In this document: one piece after another, positions 18,526-20,657 of the stretch
Layout of the letters: each line of letters starts with the position of its first letter
How positions within the stretch are numbered: position 1 is the first letter of the stretch
Notes under the pieces: model-generated
Databases searched by the model: none
What the model saw: the letters and a program-made list of their open reading frames with translations, nothing else
Told to the model about the DNA's origin: nothing
Translations under genes and position numbers: made by a program
Assembly: GCA_000697335.1 (NCBI GenBank)
Contig: JNEM01012984.1
Coordinates: 1-20,657 of the forward strand
DNA from: Conidiobolus incongruus B7586
Lineage: Eukaryota > Entomophthoromycota > Entomophthoromycetes > Entomophthorales > Conidiobolaceae
Direction: 5' to 3'
DNA: 20,657 bases

Positions 18526-18598
18526 GGTTCCATGGCCAAATGGATAAGGCGCTTGACTACGGATCAAGAGATTCCAGGTTCGATCCCTGGTGGAATCG
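18526..18598 (+). tRNA. tRNA-Arg (anticodon ACG), copy 4
   Basis: Seventy-three nucleotides identical to the other three intact copies, with complete cloverleaf pairing and both internal promoter boxes. A T6 run at 18610-18615 about 12 nt beyond the 3' end can terminate pol III. It lies downstream of and on the same strand as the MYST gene. Confidence 0.98.
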
Positions 18599-20657
18599 TC
18601 TGTTATTTATTTTTTCTTTACATTTTTTTTTGATTTATTTATTTTCAAAATAGAATTACTTTTTAATTTATTTAATATCAATTCCAAGTATATTTCAATT
18701 ATATGCATCATTATTTTTTCGGTTTAATCTATATAAAACTAACTCATTCCAATTGTTTGTATAAATTTATTATATGAATTACTATTTCACCATCATTCAA
18801 ATCATTATCATCATAATATTCAATTTTACAAATAATCATTTCATACTAAGTTATATATATTGTATAATGAAGCAAGTTTATTAATTATATTTTTATTGAT
18901 CTGCATTATGTTGAAATCATTATAATAATTATTTTATCTTATATATCTCTTAGATATTATTAATTTTATCATAAAATTTTGTTATATTAAAAATAACTTT
19001 AAATGGAACTATAATTATTAATTCAATCTCTTTAATCAATTTAGAGATAATTATAAAATTATGACAAATTTAAACCCAATAGTAATTTCTATTAATTGAA
19101 TTTGCTAATTAAATTATATTTGGAATAATTTTAGAATTTTATTTTTACTATCAAACTAATTATAATAATGTTTATTTTTAAAATTTTTTAATTTAAACCT
19201 ATATCCATAATCATTGGATAGTGAATAGTATTGAAATATAATAATAACTAAATATGTAAAATTTAATGAATATATTCAGGTATAACATAGTTGAAAAAAG
19301 AATCTTCTAGAAAATATTTATCAAGGCCAATATAAAAATTATAAATCTAAAATAATTTTGTCATAATAAGGGAAATAATTACGGGAACAGATTTTCAGTG
19401 CTTTATCCACTTTTCTTACAAAGTCAACAGAATTAGTTGCATTTTTCAAGATATTAAAATTATACATACTACATCATTAATTAAAATGCTTTATGCAATA
19501 TTAATTAATTTTTTCCTTTTTTATCATTTTCAAAGACGGCATATAAGTCATTATGTTCAATTTAATTAATATTTAATATTTAAAAGATAAATTATAAATA
19601 ACAAGGATACTATATCATATTCTTATATGATTTTAGATAATTTGATCTATCCTGTTTTAGGTTTTTAGTCAGTTAATGTTATTGAAAGGGATAATGTAGC
19701 CCCTTGTCCTAAGAACTGGTGATATTCTATAAAATCCACTTTATAAGCCATAGTTTAATAAGTTTGAAATATTTAAACCATCTGACTTTCCTAAATAAAC
19801 CCTCTCCTCTACTTCTATTAACTTTAACTTTACTTTTTCTTTATCTTTTACTTATCTTTTTGGCTCTTTTGCCTAATACTTTCTATCCTTTTACAAGATT
19901 CCTCCCAATAGGGCAACTTTAAACCCCAACATTATCATATCAATTTTAATATTAATAAATTTTAAATATAATTTATTTATAATGATATTTAAAATATAAA
20001 ATATTTTTTCAATTTTTAAGTTTCAAATCTCATTTGAATCTATAAACCTTATCAAACACATTTTTATTTTTAATATAAAATAATAATTGTCAATTTTTAA
20101 TATCAAATTTATTAGTTTTAATTGAACCATTTTATCAGACCAATATATTTTAAAGTTTTTTAAAATGAAAGAACTTTAATTATTAATAAATGTATTCAGT
20201 CATATAATATTGAATTTATTATTGATTGATATTAATTATAGGTTAATATATTTTATATTTTATATTACTGAAAATTAGGATTAATAATATTATTCTGTAT
20301 ATACTGACTTAATTTCTTTAAAATACCAAAATTCATATACTAAGTAATATAATTTATATAATATTATTTAATATATAGCTAAGTATTTTATAATAATTAT
20401 TTTTATAATAAGTAAATTTTAATAAAATATCAAAAAATAAATATTATTTGGTTTAATAATATATTAAGTAAGTTATTAATTATTAAAATTTATATTTAAT
20501 TTTAATTTTTATGGATTATTATGAAGATAAAACTAATATTACAAATATTTATATAAATAAAGTTAAAAATTTTAAAAAATAACATTATTTGTTTTATTAA
20601 ATAAATTTAACAAATGTTATTCAATCTTATTAAAATAATTTAATAATTCAATATAAT
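18599..20657. other. AT-rich terminal spacer with one promoter-like island
   Basis: Two kilobases with no credible gene. Nearly all is strongly AT-rich. The exception is about 19640-19920, which is less AT-rich, contains CTATAAAATCC and then a long C/T-rich stretch on the plus strand. The frame open there begins without an ATG and encodes only Leu/Phe/Thr low-complexity sequence, as expected from translating a pyrimidine tract. Confidence 0.55.
18610..18615 (+). terminator. pol III T6 terminator of tRNA copy 4
   Basis: Six consecutive T residues lie 12 nt after the tRNA 3' end, consistent with pol III termination. Confidence 0.6.

Noticed and set aside
19719-19922. 67-codon Leu/Phe-rich frame resembling a membrane peptide
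   Set aside because: It has no ATG start and is simply a C/T-rich tract read in frame; promoter-like composition is a better explanation.
1-20657. Virus-like elements, LTRs, DNA transposons, CRISPR arrays, rRNA genes
   Set aside because: No reverse transcriptase, integrase, capsid, transposase or helicase of mobile type was found, and there are no long terminal direct or inverted repeats or spaced repeat arrays. The only repeats are microsatellites, protein-coding tandem repeats and tRNA copies.

Overview
The window looks like nuclear DNA from an early-diverging filamentous fungus. The evidence is extremely AT-rich spacer DNA, compact genes with 16 spliceosomal introns of 47-55 nt, a fungal/metazoan-type SKI2 helicase, a MYST acetyltransferase, and two secreted histidine-brace copper oxygenases of the kind seen in zygomycete-grade and other fungi. 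Zoopagomycota (for example Entomophthoromycotina or Kickxellomycotina) is my best guess at low confidence; the sequence does not settle the phylum.

Layout. 1-1514: AT-rich spacer with a 10-bp minisatellite and an (AT)15 run, ending at a tRNA-Arg(ACG) on the minus strand. 1913-6164 (minus): an intact 12-exon SKI2 RNA-helicase gene encoding 1235 residues. 6966-7038: a second tRNA-Arg(ACG), followed by a decayed copy at 7925-7997. 9795-11369 (+): intronless secreted LPMO-like protein A, with a Ser/Gly/Thr tail that becomes a 12-residue YPV repeat. About 12115-12197 (+): a previously unannotated C/D-box snoRNA with two guide elements that match conserved 25S rRNA. 13025-13097: third tRNA-Arg(ACG), minus strand. 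14522-15787 (+): intronless secreted LPMO-like protein B, whose catalytic domain is about 77% identical to that of A without gaps, but whose tail is an unrelated acidic region with tyrosine at every fourth residue. 16708-18158 (+): a 6-exon MYST histone acetyltransferase of 392 residues. 18526-18598: fourth tRNA-Arg(ACG). The rest is AT-rich spacer.

How it fits together. The pol II genes are housekeeping RNA decay (SKI2), chromatin (MYST) and a tandem-like pair of extracellular copper enzymes. Between them sit dispersed pol III tRNA genes of one isoacceptor whose bodies are identical while their flanks are unrelated, so the window reads as gene blocks separated by tRNA-Arg copies. No virus-like element, transposon or CRISPR array was recognised. 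The observations most worth following are the dual-guide snoRNA, the paired copper oxygenases with swapped tails (especially the Tyr-x3 periodic tail), the dispersed identical tRNA family, and the altered acetyl-CoA loop of the MYST enzyme.
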